DNA from: Oxalobacteraceae bacterium
GTDB taxonomy: Bacteria > Pseudomonadota > Gammaproteobacteria > Burkholderiales > Burkholderiaceae_D
DNA length: 64,000 nucleotides
Assembly (NCBI GenBank): GCA_030698225.1
Contig: JAUYNR010000104.1
Coordinates: 27,132 to 91,131 of the forward strand
Reading direction: 5' to 3'
Part shown: positions 7,945 through 20,989 of the stretch, piece after piece
Layout of the letters: every line of letters starts with the position of its first letter
Numbering within the stretch: position 1 is the first letter of the stretch
Position numbers and translations under genes: made by a program
The notes under the pieces: model-generated
Databases searched by the model: none
Told to the model about the DNA's origin: nothing
The model's input: the letters and a program-made list of their open reading frames with translations, nothing else

Positions 7945-9990
7945 TTATTCGGGCAAATGCGGCGGCAGGGAAAATCGGAAAATTGTACCTCCGAGCGGGT
8001 TATTCACATAATTCAGGGTGCCGCCATGAAACTCCAGCGTGGTACGGCAGATCTTCAGGCCGATCCCCATGCCTTCGGCCTTGGTCGAGAAAAAAGGTGA
8101 AAACAGGTGTTCGGCGACTTCCGGCGCGATCCCGTGTCCCTGGTCGATCACTGACACAATCACATTCGCCGGCGCCGGCTCAGTATCCGGATGCACCCGG
8201 TCCGTGCTCACGCTGATGCGCAGGATACGGCGCTCGGACGGAACCTGCTGCATGGCCTCGATCGCGTTGCGCGTCAGGTTCAGCAACACCTGCTCCAGCA
8301 TCACGCGGTCGGCCAGCACTGCCGGCAGGCCGGGAGCAATGCTGACCTGAATCGCGACGAAACACTGCTGCGCCTGCAATTCGATCAGCGGCATCACGCT
8401 GTCGATCAGGTTTTCCATCGACACCGGTTCGCGGGTCGGTTCGCGCCGCTTGACGAACTCATGCACGCTGCGAATGATCAGGCCGGCGCGCTGCACTTGC
8501 GCATTGGCTTTTTCCAGCGCCGGCTGCAACAATGCGGCGTCCACCACGCCCGACTGCATCAGGTTGATGGCGCCGGCGGTATAGCTGGAAATGGCGGCCA
8601 GCGGCTGGTTCAGTTCGTGCGCCAGCGTCGATGCCAGTTCGCCCATGGTTGCCAGACGCGCACTCGATTGCAGTTTTTCCTGCTGCTGGCGGTTGAGTTC
8701 CTCGACTTTCTTGCGATCCGAGATATCCAGGATCGAGCCCATCCAGCCGGTTTGCCGGCCACTGTCATCCAGCAGCGGCGACTCGTAAATCAGTACCGGA
8801 AAACGTTCGCCGCTGGCGCGCTGGAACATGATCTCGAAACCATGTTGCTGCACGGTGCCGGCCAGAACCTGGGCAAAGCGCTCCTCATAGTCTTCGATCG
8901 CTTCCGGTGCCCAGTACGGCATCGGCGGCGCCTTGTTGAGCAATTGATCGGCACTCAGGCCGACCATCCGGCAGAACGCCGGGTTGACATAGCTGATCCG
9001 CCCTTTCAGGTCACGCGCCCGCAGCCCGGTCACCAGCGAGTTTTCCATCGCCATCCGGAACGCAACCTGCTCGCGCAGCGCACCTTCTGCCGCCAGCCGG
9101 CGATTGATATCCCGCCACAATGCCCATAGGCTCCAGATCAGTCCCAGCGACAGCAGGATAATCGAGCCCACCAGCAGATTCGGCAGCAGGGTCGGTGCAC
9201 TCTTGACGCTATTGGTGCGCAGATACACTGCTGCCCCTGGCAACTCGAGCGTGTGACGATGCGTATACACGCCGCGCCCCAAGCCACCGGCAGCCCGCAT
9301 CGCGAACACGGCGTCATCATTGTCGGTCAATACGATCTCGTTATCCTGGGCAAACCACCACGGCACCATCTCGTTGAGGATATCCTGCAACGCATAACGA
9401 ATCACCAGGCTGCCGCTGTATTGGCCATCGTTGAAGATCGGCAAGTAGCAATCCATCAAGGTCAAGCCCGGTACGCCGGCAGCGCTGACAGTCTTGACCG
9501 GCTGACTGTATTGAGCCGACTTCAGCTTGCGCGCGTTGGCCGAGACTTCAGCCGATGCCTGCGACAGGCGGGGCGGCCCGTTCGCACGCAGATCGCTGGA
9601 GGCGACTATCGCGCCGGTCGCATCCAGCCACATCACGCGCTGGATCTCGCGGCTGTTTTTCAGCAGCAGCATGGTACGTTCGCGCAGTTTGTCGGGCGGC
9701 AGGTAGCCGTTCGCAATTTCGGCTCCGACCTGTCCAAAATTTTCTTCATTGCGGCTGAGCTGAAAGCGGATCGCCTGCTCGACCCAGAGCGTATCGGCAA
9801 TCAGTTGCTCCTGACGTTCGCTGACTTCCATCTGCCGCACTTGCCACGGCAGCCATATCAGGATCGACAGGAACAGCAGCACCAGCAGTATCGGCAGCAG
9901 CCAGCGCCAAGCCTGCTTGCGTTGCAAACGAGCGCTAGCAAAACCTGTGAATCCAGCGATTTTCATGGGCCGAACGGAGCTTTCTGGCAT
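7945..9990 (-). CDS. dctS: Membrane sensor histidine kinase DctS
   Basis: The roughly 681-residue protein has an N-terminal membrane anchor (WLLPILLVLLFLSILIWLPW), a periplasmic sensor domain of about 240 residues, a second membrane segment (LLVGSIILLSLGLIWSLWAL), a PAS domain (SLVTGLRARDLKGRISYVNP), HisKA with phospho-acceptor His in STLAHELNQPLAAIS, and an HATPase with N box NLTRNAIEAM and G boxes (DQGHGI, GMGIGLKI). The start is uncertain: ATG at 9990 (MPESSVRP) or at 9966 (MKIAGFTG). Longer readings to 10110 lack support. It pairs with DctR and would sense C4-dicarboxylates outside the cell. Confidence 0.88.
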   Translation of the reverse strand: MPESSVRPMKIAGFTGFASARLQRKQAWRWLLPILLVLLFLSILIWLPWQVRQMEVSERQEQLIADTLWVEQAIRFQLSRNEENFGQVGAEIANGYLPPDKLRERTMLLLKNSREIQRVMWLDATGAIVASSDLRANGPPRLSQASAEVSANARKLKSAQYSQPVKTVSAAGVPGLTLMDCYLPIFNDGQYSGSLVIRYALQDILNEMVPWWFAQDNEIVLTDNDDAVFAMRAAGGLGRGVYTHRHTLELPGAAVYLRTNSVKSAPTLLPNLLVGSIILLSLGLIWSLWALWRDINRRLAAEGALREQVAFRMAMENSLVTGLRARDLKGRISYVNPAFCRMVGLSADQLLNKAPPMPYWAPEAIEDYEERFAQVLAGTVQQHGFEIMFQRASGERFPVLIYESPLLDDSGRQTGWMGSILDISDRKKVEELNRQQQEKLQSSARLATMGELASTLAHELNQPLAAISSYTAGAINLMQSGVVDAALLQPALEKANAQVQRAGLIIRSVHEFVKRREPTREPVSMENLIDSVMPLIELQAQQCFVAIQVSIAPGLPAVLADRVMLEQVLLNLTRNAIEAMQQVPSERRILRISVSTDRVHPDTEPAPANVIVSVIDQGHGIAPEVAEHLFSPFFSTKAEGMGIGLKICRTTLEFHGGTLNYVNNPLGGTIFRFSLPPHLPE

Positions 9991-10168
9991 GTTGATGAAT
10001 TGCGGCTGAAGCCGGAATTCTACCGAATATTCTATGCCTGTTTTTTTTGATTCGAGCCGCAGCAGTTTTTCCGGACTGTGGTTATCCACAATTGTGCCGC
10101 CATCAAACACTGGCCAGAATGATCGGGCAATTTAAAAAAACGTTATTCCACATCTACCGGAGACAAGC

Positions 10169-11173
10169 ATGAAACTCAAGGCACTATTCCTGGCGTTAGC
10201 GTCCGCCGCAGTCATAAGCCCGATTGCTTTTGCACAAGCCCCGATCGTCATCAAGTTCAGCCACGTGGTTGCAAATGACACGCCAAAAGGTAAAGGTGCC
10301 GAGCGCTTCAAGGAACTGGCGGAAAAAAGCACGAAAGGCCGCGTCAAGGTCGAGGTGTACCCGAACAGCACCTTGTACAAGGACAAGGAAGAACTGGAAG
10401 CTCTGCAACTCGGTGCAGTCCAGATGCTGGCGCCATCGCTGGCCAAGTTCGGCCCGTTGGGCGTGCGCGAATTTGAAGTCTTCGATCTGCCGTATATTTT
10501 CCCTTCCAAGGACGTGCTGTATCGGGTAACCGAAGGCCCGATCGGCAAGAGCCTGCTGAAAAAACTCGAACCAAAGGGCATTACCGGCCTGGCCTACTGG
10601 GATAACGGCTTCAAGATCATGTCGGCCAACAAGCCGCTGCATTCGCCGGCAGACATGAAAGGCCAGAAAATGCGCATCCAGTCATCCAAGGTGCTGGATG
10701 CACAAATGCGCGCGCTGGGTGCGAACCCGCAGGTAATGGCCTTCTCCGAGGTGTATCAGGCATTGCAAACCGGCGTTGTAGACGGCACCGAGAACCCGCC
10801 ATCGAACCTGTACACGCAAAAAATGCATGAGGTGCAAAAGCACGTCACGATGACCAACCATGGTTATCTGGGCTATGCGGTGATCGTCAACAAGAAATTC
10901 TGGGATGGATTGCCAGCCGATATACGCACCGCGCTGGAAACCGCGATGAAGGATTCGACCAAATACGCGAATGCGATCGCGCAGCAGGAAAACGACAAGG
11001 CAATAGCCGCCGTCAAGGCTTCCGGAAAATCGACCGTGTATGAATTAAACGGCAAGGAACAGGTTGAATGGCGCAAAGCCCTGATGCCGGTCCAGAAACA
11101 GATGGAAGAGCGCATCGGCAAGGAACTGATTTCCTCCATCAACAAGGAATCGGCAGCGCTGCTCCTGAAGTAA
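10169..11173 (+). CDS. dctP: TRAP transporter solute-binding protein DctP
   Basis: The 334-residue periplasmic protein has a signal peptide of about 22 residues (KLKALFLALASAAVISPIAF, cleavage before QAP). Family features include IKFSHVVANDTPKGKGAERF, GAVQMLAPSLAKFG and the conserved segment VYQALQTGVVDGTENPPSN. It captures C4-dicarboxylates such as succinate, malate or fumarate for the DctQM membrane complex. It is the first gene of the operon and divergent from dctSR. A gap of 186 bp containing a dispersed repeat separates it from dctQ, which could let the binding protein be made in excess over the membrane subunits. Confidence 0.93.
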   Translation: MKLKALFLALASAAVISPIAFAQAPIVIKFSHVVANDTPKGKGAERFKELAEKSTKGRVKVEVYPNSTLYKDKEELEALQLGAVQMLAPSLAKFGPLGVREFEVFDLPYIFPSKDVLYRVTEGPIGKSLLKKLEPKGITGLAYWDNGFKIMSANKPLHSPADMKGQKMRIQSSKVLDAQMRALGANPQVMAFSEVYQALQTGVVDGTENPPSNLYTQKMHEVQKHVTMTNHGYLGYAVIVNKKFWDGLPADIRTALETAMKDSTKYANAIAQQENDKAIAAVKASGKSTVYELNGKEQVEWRKALMPVQKQMEERIGKELISSINKESAALLLK

Positions 11174-11259
11174 TGCCCCAATCGGCACCATGACACTGCG
11201 GCTTGCAAGCATCCCTGACTTGCAAGCTGCATATTTTTGCAAAAAATATACCTGCCATA

Positions 11260-11325
11260 GTATTTTTAATACCGCACTGATTATATGCGGTAGATTTACA
11301 TAATTTCAACATACCCCGGCAATTT
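11260..11325 (-). repeat. Dispersed ~70-bp intergenic repeat, copy 2
   Basis: This copy begins GTATTTTTAATACCGCAC, contains the CCGCA...TGCGG stem and ends near ACATACCCCGG. It lies inside the dctPQM operon between dctP and dctQ. It is the more diverged end of the family on its 3' side. Confidence 0.7.
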
Positions 11326-11359
11326 ATTGCCACTAACTCCCACGCCTATCGGGGAATCC

Positions 11360-11920
11360 ATGAAAATTCTTGACCACCTTGAAGAATGGCTAATCGCCTT
11401 CTTGATGGCAGCGGCAACCCTTATTACCTTTGTCGCTGTCACCCACCGCTACGCAACCGGCATCACCCTGTTCGGCATCCAGGATGCGCTGATCCAGTTC
11501 AATACCAGCTGGGCCCAGGAATTGACCATTTTTATGTTCGTCTGGATGGCAAAATTCGGTGCCGCCTATGGCGTGCGCACCGGCATCCACGTCGGCGTCG
11601 ACCTTCTGCTCACCAAGCTGAACACACCGTGGCGCAACAAGATGGTCGTCTTCGGCATGCTGGCCGGCGCGACATTTACCGCCATCATCGGCACGCTAGG
11701 CGCTCTTTTCGTCTATGAACTGAGCCATACCAGCAGCGTTTCCGAAGTGCTGGAACTGCCGATGTGGATCGTCTATATGGCGGTGCCGCTGGGCTCCTAC
11801 CTGATGTCGTTCCGCTTTTTGCAGGTCACCTGGAACTTCATCAAAACCGGTGATTTGCCCAAGCACGACCACGGCCATGTCGAAGGTATCGAAGAAGAGA
11901 CTCAAGGGGAAAAAGCATGA
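11360..11920 (+). CDS. dctQ: TRAP transporter small permease DctQ
   Basis: The 186-residue inner-membrane protein has four hydrophobic segments (EEWLIAFLMAAATLITFVAV; ELTIFMFVWMAKFGAAYGV; MLAGATFTAIIGTLGALFV; WIVYMAVPLGSYLMSFRFL). ITFVAVTHRY and WAQELTIFMFVWMAKFGAAY match the DctQ pattern. The ATG at 11360 (MKILDHLEEW) follows a GGGGAA ribosome-binding site; the upstream ATG at 11327 lies in the leader. Its stop overlaps the start of dctM (ATGA). Confidence 0.92.
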   Translation: MKILDHLEEWLIAFLMAAATLITFVAVTHRYATGITLFGIQDALIQFNTSWAQELTIFMFVWMAKFGAAYGVRTGIHVGVDLLLTKLNTPWRNKMVVFGMLAGATFTAIIGTLGALFVYELSHTSSVSEVLELPMWIVYMAVPLGSYLMSFRFLQVTWNFIKTGDLPKHDHGHVEGIEEETQGEKA

Positions 11921-13197
11921 ATGCACTGATCATCTTCATCCTGCTGTTCGCACTGATGCTGACCGGCATGCCGATTTCGATTTCGCTCGGCCTGACGGTG
12001 TTGACTTTTCTGTTCACGATGACCGATGTCCCGGTCCAGGCGGTCGCGTTGAAACTGTTTACCGGAATCGAAAAATACGAAATCATGGCGATCCCGTTCT
12101 TTATTCTGGCCGGGAACTTCCTCACGCACGGCGGGGTTGCGCGGCGCATGATCAATTTCGCCACCTCGATGGTCGGTCACTGGCACGGCGGACTGGCGCT
12201 CGGCGCGGTGGTGGCCTGCGCGCTGTTCGCCGCGGTATCCGGCTCCAGCCCGGCTACCGTGGTTGCGATCGGCTCGATCGTGCTGCCGGCGATGATCAAG
12301 CAAGGTTATCCGAAAAGTTTCGGGGCCGGCGTTGTCGCAACCTCCGGCGGACTGGGGATCCTGATCCCGCCGTCGATCGTGATGGTGATGTATGCGGTAT
12401 CGACCAACACCTCGATCGGCAAACTGTTCATGGCCGGCGTGATCCCCGGCTTGATGCTGGCGACCATGCTTGGACTGATCACCTGGTATCTGGCGCGCAA
12501 GAATAACTTTCCGCGCATGCCCAAGGCGTCATGGACCGAGCGCTTCAGAAGCTTCAAGAAAAGCGCATGGGGCCTGTTGCTGATCATCATCGTGATGGGC
12601 GGTATCTATACCGGCGTCTTCACGCCGACCGAGGCGGCAGCGATGTCGGCGGTGTATGCATTCGTCATCGCCGTCTTCGTGTACAAGGACCTGAGCCTCA
12701 AGCAAATCCCCCGGGTGCTGCGCGACTCGGCATCGATGTCGGCCATGCTGCTGTACATCATCACCAATGCGGTATTGTTCTCCTTCCTGATGACCAGCGA
12801 AAACATTCCGCAGGCGATGGCGGCCTGGATCATCGACCAGGGCTTCGGCGTGATCACGTTCCTGCTGGTGGTCAACGTGCTGCTGCTGGTGGCCGGCAGC
12901 GTGATGGACCCGTCGGCAATTGTGCTGATCATGGCACCTATCCTGTTCCCGATCGCGATGGCGCTCGGCATCGACCCGGTGCATTTCGGCATCATGATGG
13001 TGGTCAATATGGAAATCGGCATGGTCACGCCGCCGGTCGGGTTGAACCTGTATGTCGCGTCGGGTATCACGAAGATGGGCATCACGCAATTGTCGATTGC
13101 GGTGCTGCCGTGGTTGCTGACGAGCCTGCTGTTCCTGATGTTGATTACCTACATTCCGCAAATATCGCTGTTTCTGCCGAATCTGATTTTCAATTAA
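11917..13197 (+). CDS. dctM: TRAP transporter large permease DctM
   Basis: The 426-residue integral membrane protein has about 12 hydrophobic segments and the standard family length. Motifs include MPISISLGLTVL, SGSSPATVVAIGSIVLPAM, GGLGILIPPSIVMVMYAV and the C-terminal NMEIGMVTPPVGLNLYV. It is the sodium- or proton-coupled transporter subunit that works with DctQ and receives substrate from DctP. A strong intrinsic terminator follows 13 bp after the stop. Confidence 0.95.
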   Translation: MNALIIFILLFALMLTGMPISISLGLTVLTFLFTMTDVPVQAVALKLFTGIEKYEIMAIPFFILAGNFLTHGGVARRMINFATSMVGHWHGGLALGAVVACALFAAVSGSSPATVVAIGSIVLPAMIKQGYPKSFGAGVVATSGGLGILIPPSIVMVMYAVSTNTSIGKLFMAGVIPGLMLATMLGLITWYLARKNNFPRMPKASWTERFRSFKKSAWGLLLIIIVMGGIYTGVFTPTEAAAMSAVYAFVIAVFVYKDLSLKQIPRVLRDSASMSAMLLYIITNAVLFSFLMTSENIPQAMAAWIIDQGFGVITFLLVVNVLLLVAGSVMDPSAIVLIMAPILFPIAMALGIDPVHFGIMMVVNMEIGMVTPPVGLNLYVASGITKMGITQLSIAVLPWLLTSLLFLMLITYIPQISLFLPNLIFN

Positions 13198-13209
13198 ACC
13201 GGATTGCCT

Positions 13210-13246
13210 AAAAACTGCCGGACGGCTATGCCGTCCGGCAGTTTTT
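13210..13246 (+). terminator. Intrinsic terminator of dctPQM
   Basis: A 16-bp perfect stem (AAAAACTGCCGGACGG / CCGTCCGGCAGTTTTT) with a 5-base loop CTATG and a run of five T ends the operon. Confidence 0.95.
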
Positions 13247-13510
13247 AACGTTTTTGCAAAATTTAATTTGGATCAGGCCAACGCATTGTAAATAATGCTT
13301 GCAAATTTCTTTACTGGATCAATATACGATTTCGTTTAATTATTATTTTCCCATTCCGCCAATCCGATGTTATTATTGCGAAAATTTTTAGCCCGGCAGC
13401 ACCCTGCCAGCGCCAAGCCATACCGCAATACCGAATACGCAGTGCAACCGAATTTCAGAGGGGTAGTGCATAAAGGACGGTAGATATACCGACATATAAC
13501 GAGGAGACAC
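13247..13510. other. AT-rich gap upstream of a tiny ORF
   Basis: No gene is seen in this 264-bp gap. The first half is AT-rich (about 13250-13390). The region 13440-13500 is likely to hold the promoter of the small unit at 13511; candidate -10 elements are TAGATA near 13480 and TATAAC near 13495. Confidence 0.4.
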
Positions 13511-13555
13511 GTGTTCCAATTGAGCTGTCATAACAGCCTGAACGCGCGGCAGTAA
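13511..13555 (+). CDS. Possible 14-residue peptide or leader ORF
   Basis: A GTG start sits 3 bases after a strong AACGAGGAGAC ribosome-binding site and opens a 14-codon frame (MFQLSCHNSLNARQ). The stop is followed 4 bases later by an intrinsic terminator. The unit therefore has the layout promoter, ribosome-binding site, mini-ORF, terminator. It could encode a small peptide, be a leader peptide, or be part of a small RNA. Not recognised. Confidence 0.4.
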   Translation: MFQLSCHNSLNARQ

Positions 13556-13559
13556 TTTG

Positions 13560-13587
13560 AAGGCGCATCTCCGGATGCGCCTTTTTT
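13560..13587 (+). terminator. Intrinsic terminator
   Basis: Stem AAGGCGCATC / GATGCGCCTT with a TCCG loop is followed by TTTT. It ends whatever is transcribed from the mini-ORF at 13511, only 17 bp before ogt. Confidence 0.9.
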
Positions 13588-13603
13588 GTTTTATCCTGCA
13601 GAT

Positions 13604-14104
13604 ATGAAAAATTCCAACGGCACCGCCCTGTTCTCGGCCATCGTCGCAGCGCCTTTCGGCGCGGTCGGGATCCGCACCGAAGCCTCACTCCTGCAGGAGC
13701 TGGTCTATCTGCCGCCGTCGTTTGAAGCCAGGGCCGCAGGCAATGCACTGGCCGAACAAGTCGCAACACAGGTCAGCCGCTACCTGGATGATCCGGATTA
13801 TCGTTTCGACCTGCCCATGCCGGACATCGGCACGGTGTTCCAGCGCCGGGTGTGGCAAGCGATTGCCGCCATTCCGCGCGGCCAGGTGCTGACCTACGGC
13901 CAGATTGCCAAGCAACTCCGTTCGGCGCCGCGCGCGGTCGGCCAGGCTTGCGGCGCCAACTGGTTTCCGCTGCTGATTCCCTGCCACCGCGTCACAGCGG
14001 CAGGCGGGCTGGGCGGCTTTGCGCACCATGACGACGCAACTGGCTTCCATCTCGGCGTCAAACGCTGGCTGCTGGCACATGAGGGCGCCGCGGGCTACCG
14101 ATGA
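13604..14104 (+). CDS. ogt: Methylated-DNA-protein cysteine methyltransferase
   Basis: The 166-residue DNA repair protein removes alkyl groups from O6-alkylguanine onto its own cysteine. The active-site motif IPCHRV is present (about residue 128) after the helix-turn-helix segment GQVLTYGQIAKQL and RAVGQACGANWFPLLIPCH. The ATG at 13604 is used; the frame extends a few codons upstream into the preceding terminator. Its stop overlaps the xerD start (ATGA), so the two genes are co-transcribed. Confidence 0.9.
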   Translation: MKNSNGTALFSAIVAAPFGAVGIRTEASLLQELVYLPPSFEARAAGNALAEQVATQVSRYLDDPDYRFDLPMPDIGTVFQRRVWQAIAAIPRGQVLTYGQIAKQLRSAPRAVGQACGANWFPLLIPCHRVTAAGGLGGFAHHDDATGFHLGVKRWLLAHEGAAGYR

Positions 14105-15015
14105 CGGATCAAGCAGGGTTATCTGCCGCCAACCAGTCTGCCATCGACGCCTTTTGCGATACCTTATGGCTGGAAGACGGTCTGGCGAAGAATTCGCTGG
14201 AGGCTTACCGGCGCGACATGCGCCTGTTTGCGCTCTGGCTGCAGGCCGCATGCGGCAAGGCCCTGCATCAGGCCCAGGCGGACGACCTGAGCGCCTATTT
14301 CAGCGCCAGGCACGATACCACCAAGGCGACCTCGTCGAACCGCCGGCTGGCAGTGCTGAAGCGCTTTTATCAGCTGGCGCTGCGCCAGCAGCAGATCGAG
14401 GCCGATCCCTGCCTGAAAATGCAAAGCGCCAAACAGCCGCCACGGACACCGCACACCTTGTCCGAAGCGCAAGTCGAGGCGCTGCTGGCGGCGCCCGATA
14501 GCGACACCCCGCTCGGCTTGCGCGACCGCACCATGCTGGAGCTGATGTATGCCAGCGGCTTGCGCGTGACCGAACTGGTGTTGCTGAAAACGCTGGAAGT
14601 CGGGATGAATGAAGGCGTGCTGCGGATTACCGGCAAAGGCGGCAAGACGCGCCTGGTGCCTTTCGGCGCAGAGGCGCGCAGCTGGCTGGAGCGTTACCTG
14701 AAACAGGCGCGCGGCGTGATTCTGGGTGGCCAGATCGATGACGCGTTGTTTGTTACCGCGCGCGGCGGCGCGATGACGCGCCAGATGTTCTGGATCCTGG
14801 TCAGCAAATACGCCCGTAAGGCCGACATCAATGCGCCGCTGTCGCCGCATACGCTACGCCATGCGTTCGCCACCCATTTGCTCAATCACGGCGCAGATTT
14901 GCGGGTGGTGCAACTGTTGCTCGGACATGCCGACATTTCGACCACGCAGATTTATACCTATGTGGCGCGGGAACGCCTAAAGAAACTGCACGCAGAACAT
15001 CATCCGCGCGGCTAA
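14101..15015 (+). CDS. xerD: Site-specific tyrosine recombinase XerD
   Basis: The 304-residue recombinase acts with XerC at the dif site to resolve chromosome dimers. An N-terminal SAM-like core-binding domain (about 10-100) is followed by the catalytic domain with the R-K-H-R-H-Y set: Arg in SGLRVTEL, Lys in GKGGKTR, HTLRHAFATHLL, GHADISTTQIYTYV with the nucleophilic Tyr near the C-terminus. Length and motifs fit chromosomal XerD, not a phage integrase. The neighbouring ogt-xerD order supports a housekeeping gene. Confidence 0.93.
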   Translation: MTDQAGLSAANQSAIDAFCDTLWLEDGLAKNSLEAYRRDMRLFALWLQAACGKALHQAQADDLSAYFSARHDTTKATSSNRRLAVLKRFYQLALRQQQIEADPCLKMQSAKQPPRTPHTLSEAQVEALLAAPDSDTPLGLRDRTMLELMYASGLRVTELVLLKTLEVGMNEGVLRITGKGGKTRLVPFGAEARSWLERYLKQARGVILGGQIDDALFVTARGGAMTRQMFWILVSKYARKADINAPLSPHTLRHAFATHLLNHGADLRVVQLLLGHADISTTQIYTYVARERLKKLHAEHHPRG

Positions 15016-15995
15016 GCCCCAGCCGCGTCATCGACGCCGTACAACTTCACCCGCATCAGCACTTGGCCGTGGTCGCTTGCCTCCGGCTGGCGCAGCTGGA
15101 GATGGTCGTTCAGGTAAGTCACCTCCAGCACTTCGCCGACCGCATAGCGCGATGCCGGATTGAATTCTTCCGACACCAGGATATGGTCGATGGTTTCGAA
15201 TTGCCCGTGATGAATAATGCTGTAACCGACATTGCGCAGCGGATCGCAATGCGACTGGATGCGGTAGCTGTCGAACAGGCTGTCGTCGAAGCCGCTTTTG
15301 CCAACGCGGCCGGTCCCCATCACGATCCGGCTGCTGATCGCGCCGGCGACATCGTTGAAGTCGCCCATCACCACCAGCGGCACCCGGTCGGCCCCGACCA
15401 GATCGCTCAGCAGATAACGCAGGCCGAGGGCTTCGGTGCCACGCCGGATCAACGAGCGCAAACACCCCAGACCAGGCTGATAGGGATCGTTTTCATCTTC
15501 CCCAGTCGGACAATCGGGGCGCTGGGATTTCAGGTGGGCCACAAACACATTCACGACCAGTTCGCGCGACAGCGCCACTTGCACATGCAGGATCGGTCGC
15601 GTGAAGCAGGTCGAAATCTCGCCTGCGCCAGGCAGTGCCACCGATAGTTGGCGTGGCAGCGCGCTGTAAGTCTTCACTTCACCGACAAGCGGCAGCCGCG
15701 ATACCAGCGCCACGCTCGGGGAAATCTCACCAGCGCGCAGCACCGGGTCGAAGCCGACCTGTTGCGCATGCGCATAGCGCCTGCTTTTGGCCACCGCATG
15801 CTGCAATGCGGCCTGCGAGAAAATCTCCTGGAAACCGATCACATCGGCATCCAGGCGGTCGATCTGCTGCGCGATCCAGTCGGTTTTCGCCTCGAATTCG
15901 GCCGCGGTAGCAGGCGCCAGATTGTCATAGCAAACCGCTCCCGGCAATGCCAGATTGCAGACATTGAAAGTGGCAAAACGGATTTCCTGTTGCAT
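15012..15995 (-). CDS. Endonuclease/exonuclease/phosphatase (EEP) family hydrolase
   Basis: The 327-residue protein has the metal-dependent EEP fold. Visible motifs are FATFNVCNL at the start, DVIGFQEIF (catalytic Glu), VVMGDFNDV, TIDHILVS and ASDHGQVLMRV (terminal Asp-His). There is no signal peptide, so a cytoplasmic enzyme is likely. The substrate (DNA, RNA or a phosphoester) cannot be read from sequence. The start at 15995 (MQQEIRF) coincides with family similarity. The gene converges with xerD, with a 4-bp overlap of 3' ends, and is divergent from ybaK. Confidence 0.8.
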   Translation of the reverse strand: MQQEIRFATFNVCNLALPGAVCYDNLAPATAAEFEAKTDWIAQQIDRLDADVIGFQEIFSQAALQHAVAKSRRYAHAQQVGFDPVLRAGEISPSVALVSRLPLVGEVKTYSALPRQLSVALPGAGEISTCFTRPILHVQVALSRELVVNVFVAHLKSQRPDCPTGEDENDPYQPGLGCLRSLIRRGTEALGLRYLLSDLVGADRVPLVVMGDFNDVAGAISSRIVMGTGRVGKSGFDDSLFDSYRIQSHCDPLRNVGYSIIHHGQFETIDHILVSEEFNPASRYAVGEVLEVTYLNDHLQLRQPEASDHGQVLMRVKLYGVDDAAGA

Positions 15996-16043
15996 AATAT
16001 GCCCTCGATTGACATCCCGCCAGATATCCTGAGCGTAGCACGC

Positions 16044-16535
16044 ATGGCCAAAAAAGAGCATATCTCCGAAACCCAGGCGACCCAATTCCTGCGCAAGCAC
16101 GGCATCGCATTTTCCGAGCATCCGTATGCGTACGAAGAACATGGCGGCACCGCGCTGTCGGCGCAGGCACTGGAAGTTGATGAGCACTGCGTGGTGAAGA
16201 CGCTGGTGATGCAGGACGAAGCAGCCAAGCCGCTGATCGTCCTGATGCATGGCGACCGCAAGGTATCGACCAAGAACCTGGCGCGCCAGATCGGCTGCAA
16301 ATCGGTCGCCCCGTGCAAGCCGGAGGTGGCAAACCGGCACTCCGGCTACCTGGTCGGCGGTACTTCGCCGTTCGGAACCAAAAAGGCGATGCCGGTCTAT
16401 GTCGAGCACAGCATCCTGGCGCTGGACAAAATTTACATCAATGGCGGTCGCCGCGGCTACCTGGTCGGGATTGATCCGAAGGCGATCGCCGCGGTGCTGA
16501 CGATCCGGAGTGTCAATTGCGCACTCGACGAGTGA
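16044..16535 (+). CDS. ybaK: Cys-tRNA(Pro)/aminoacyl-tRNA deacylase, YbaK type
   Basis: The 163-residue trans-editing protein hydrolyses mischarged Cys-tRNA(Pro). YbaK hallmarks are MAKKEHISETQATQFLRKHG, HPYAYEEHGGTAL, VVKTLVMQDEA with the key Lys, and GYLVGGTSPFGTKKAMPVYV. The start at 16044 is preferred over the in-frame ATG at 15999 because most relatives begin MAKK. It is divergent from the EEP gene. Confidence 0.9.
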   Translation: MAKKEHISETQATQFLRKHGIAFSEHPYAYEEHGGTALSAQALEVDEHCVVKTLVMQDEAAKPLIVLMHGDRKVSTKNLARQIGCKSVAPCKPEVANRHSGYLVGGTSPFGTKKAMPVYVEHSILALDKIYINGGRRGYLVGIDPKAIAAVLTIRSVNCALDE

Positions 16536-16650
16536 TATTCAAAGTGCGTGAGTATGCGAACACTTGCCGCAAAGCCGCGACCGACAGTCATTTTTCGATG
16601 CGAATACATGACATGGCCAAGCATCACGCAGGCGATCCTGCCGCGCCTGA

Positions 16651-16724
16651 TATATAAGAAATGATAGGGTATAGTGAAAAATTAAGGAACTTACGCATGA
16701 TTTCATTGATATTTCAAAAATACA
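16651..16724 (+). repeat. Dispersed ~70-bp intergenic repeat, copy 3
   Basis: This copy reads ATAAGAAATGATAGGGTATAG, then GAACTTACGCATGATTTCATTG and ends in TTTCAAAAATACAT. It lies between the converging ybaK and rhlE genes. The inner CGCAT stem has partly lost its partner. Confidence 0.65.
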
Positions 16725-16748
16725 TGACCATGTATTTTTATTTGCGAA

Positions 16749-16778
16749 ACAGATGCCGCCACTCTTGGCGGCATCTGT
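16749..16778 (-). terminator. Probable rhlE terminator hairpin
   Basis: A perfect 12-bp stem (ACAGATGCCGCC / GGCGGCATCTGT) with a 6-base loop begins one base after the rhlE stop on the minus strand. It is followed by TTT only, so the U-tract is weak. Confidence 0.6.
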
Positions 16779-16779
16779 C

Positions 16780-18249
<1,470 letters not shown>

Positions 18250-18255
18250 GGTATA

Positions 18256-18333
<78 letters not shown>

Positions 18334-18427
18334 AGTATCTTTCGCGCAGGCTATCCTGCTTGAGTTTACCTCCCTGGCAGGGAGATTCGGGGCGAGGTAA
18401 AAAAACGCCTCGCCAATTTTAAACTAT

Positions 18428-20989
<2,562 letters not shown>

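Noticed and set aside
13250..13340. A possible ninth copy of the 70-bp repeat (ACGCATTGTAAATAATGC region)
   Set aside because: Only the inner CGCATT/AATGC part is similar; the GTATTTTTAA and GGAGTATG blocks are missing.
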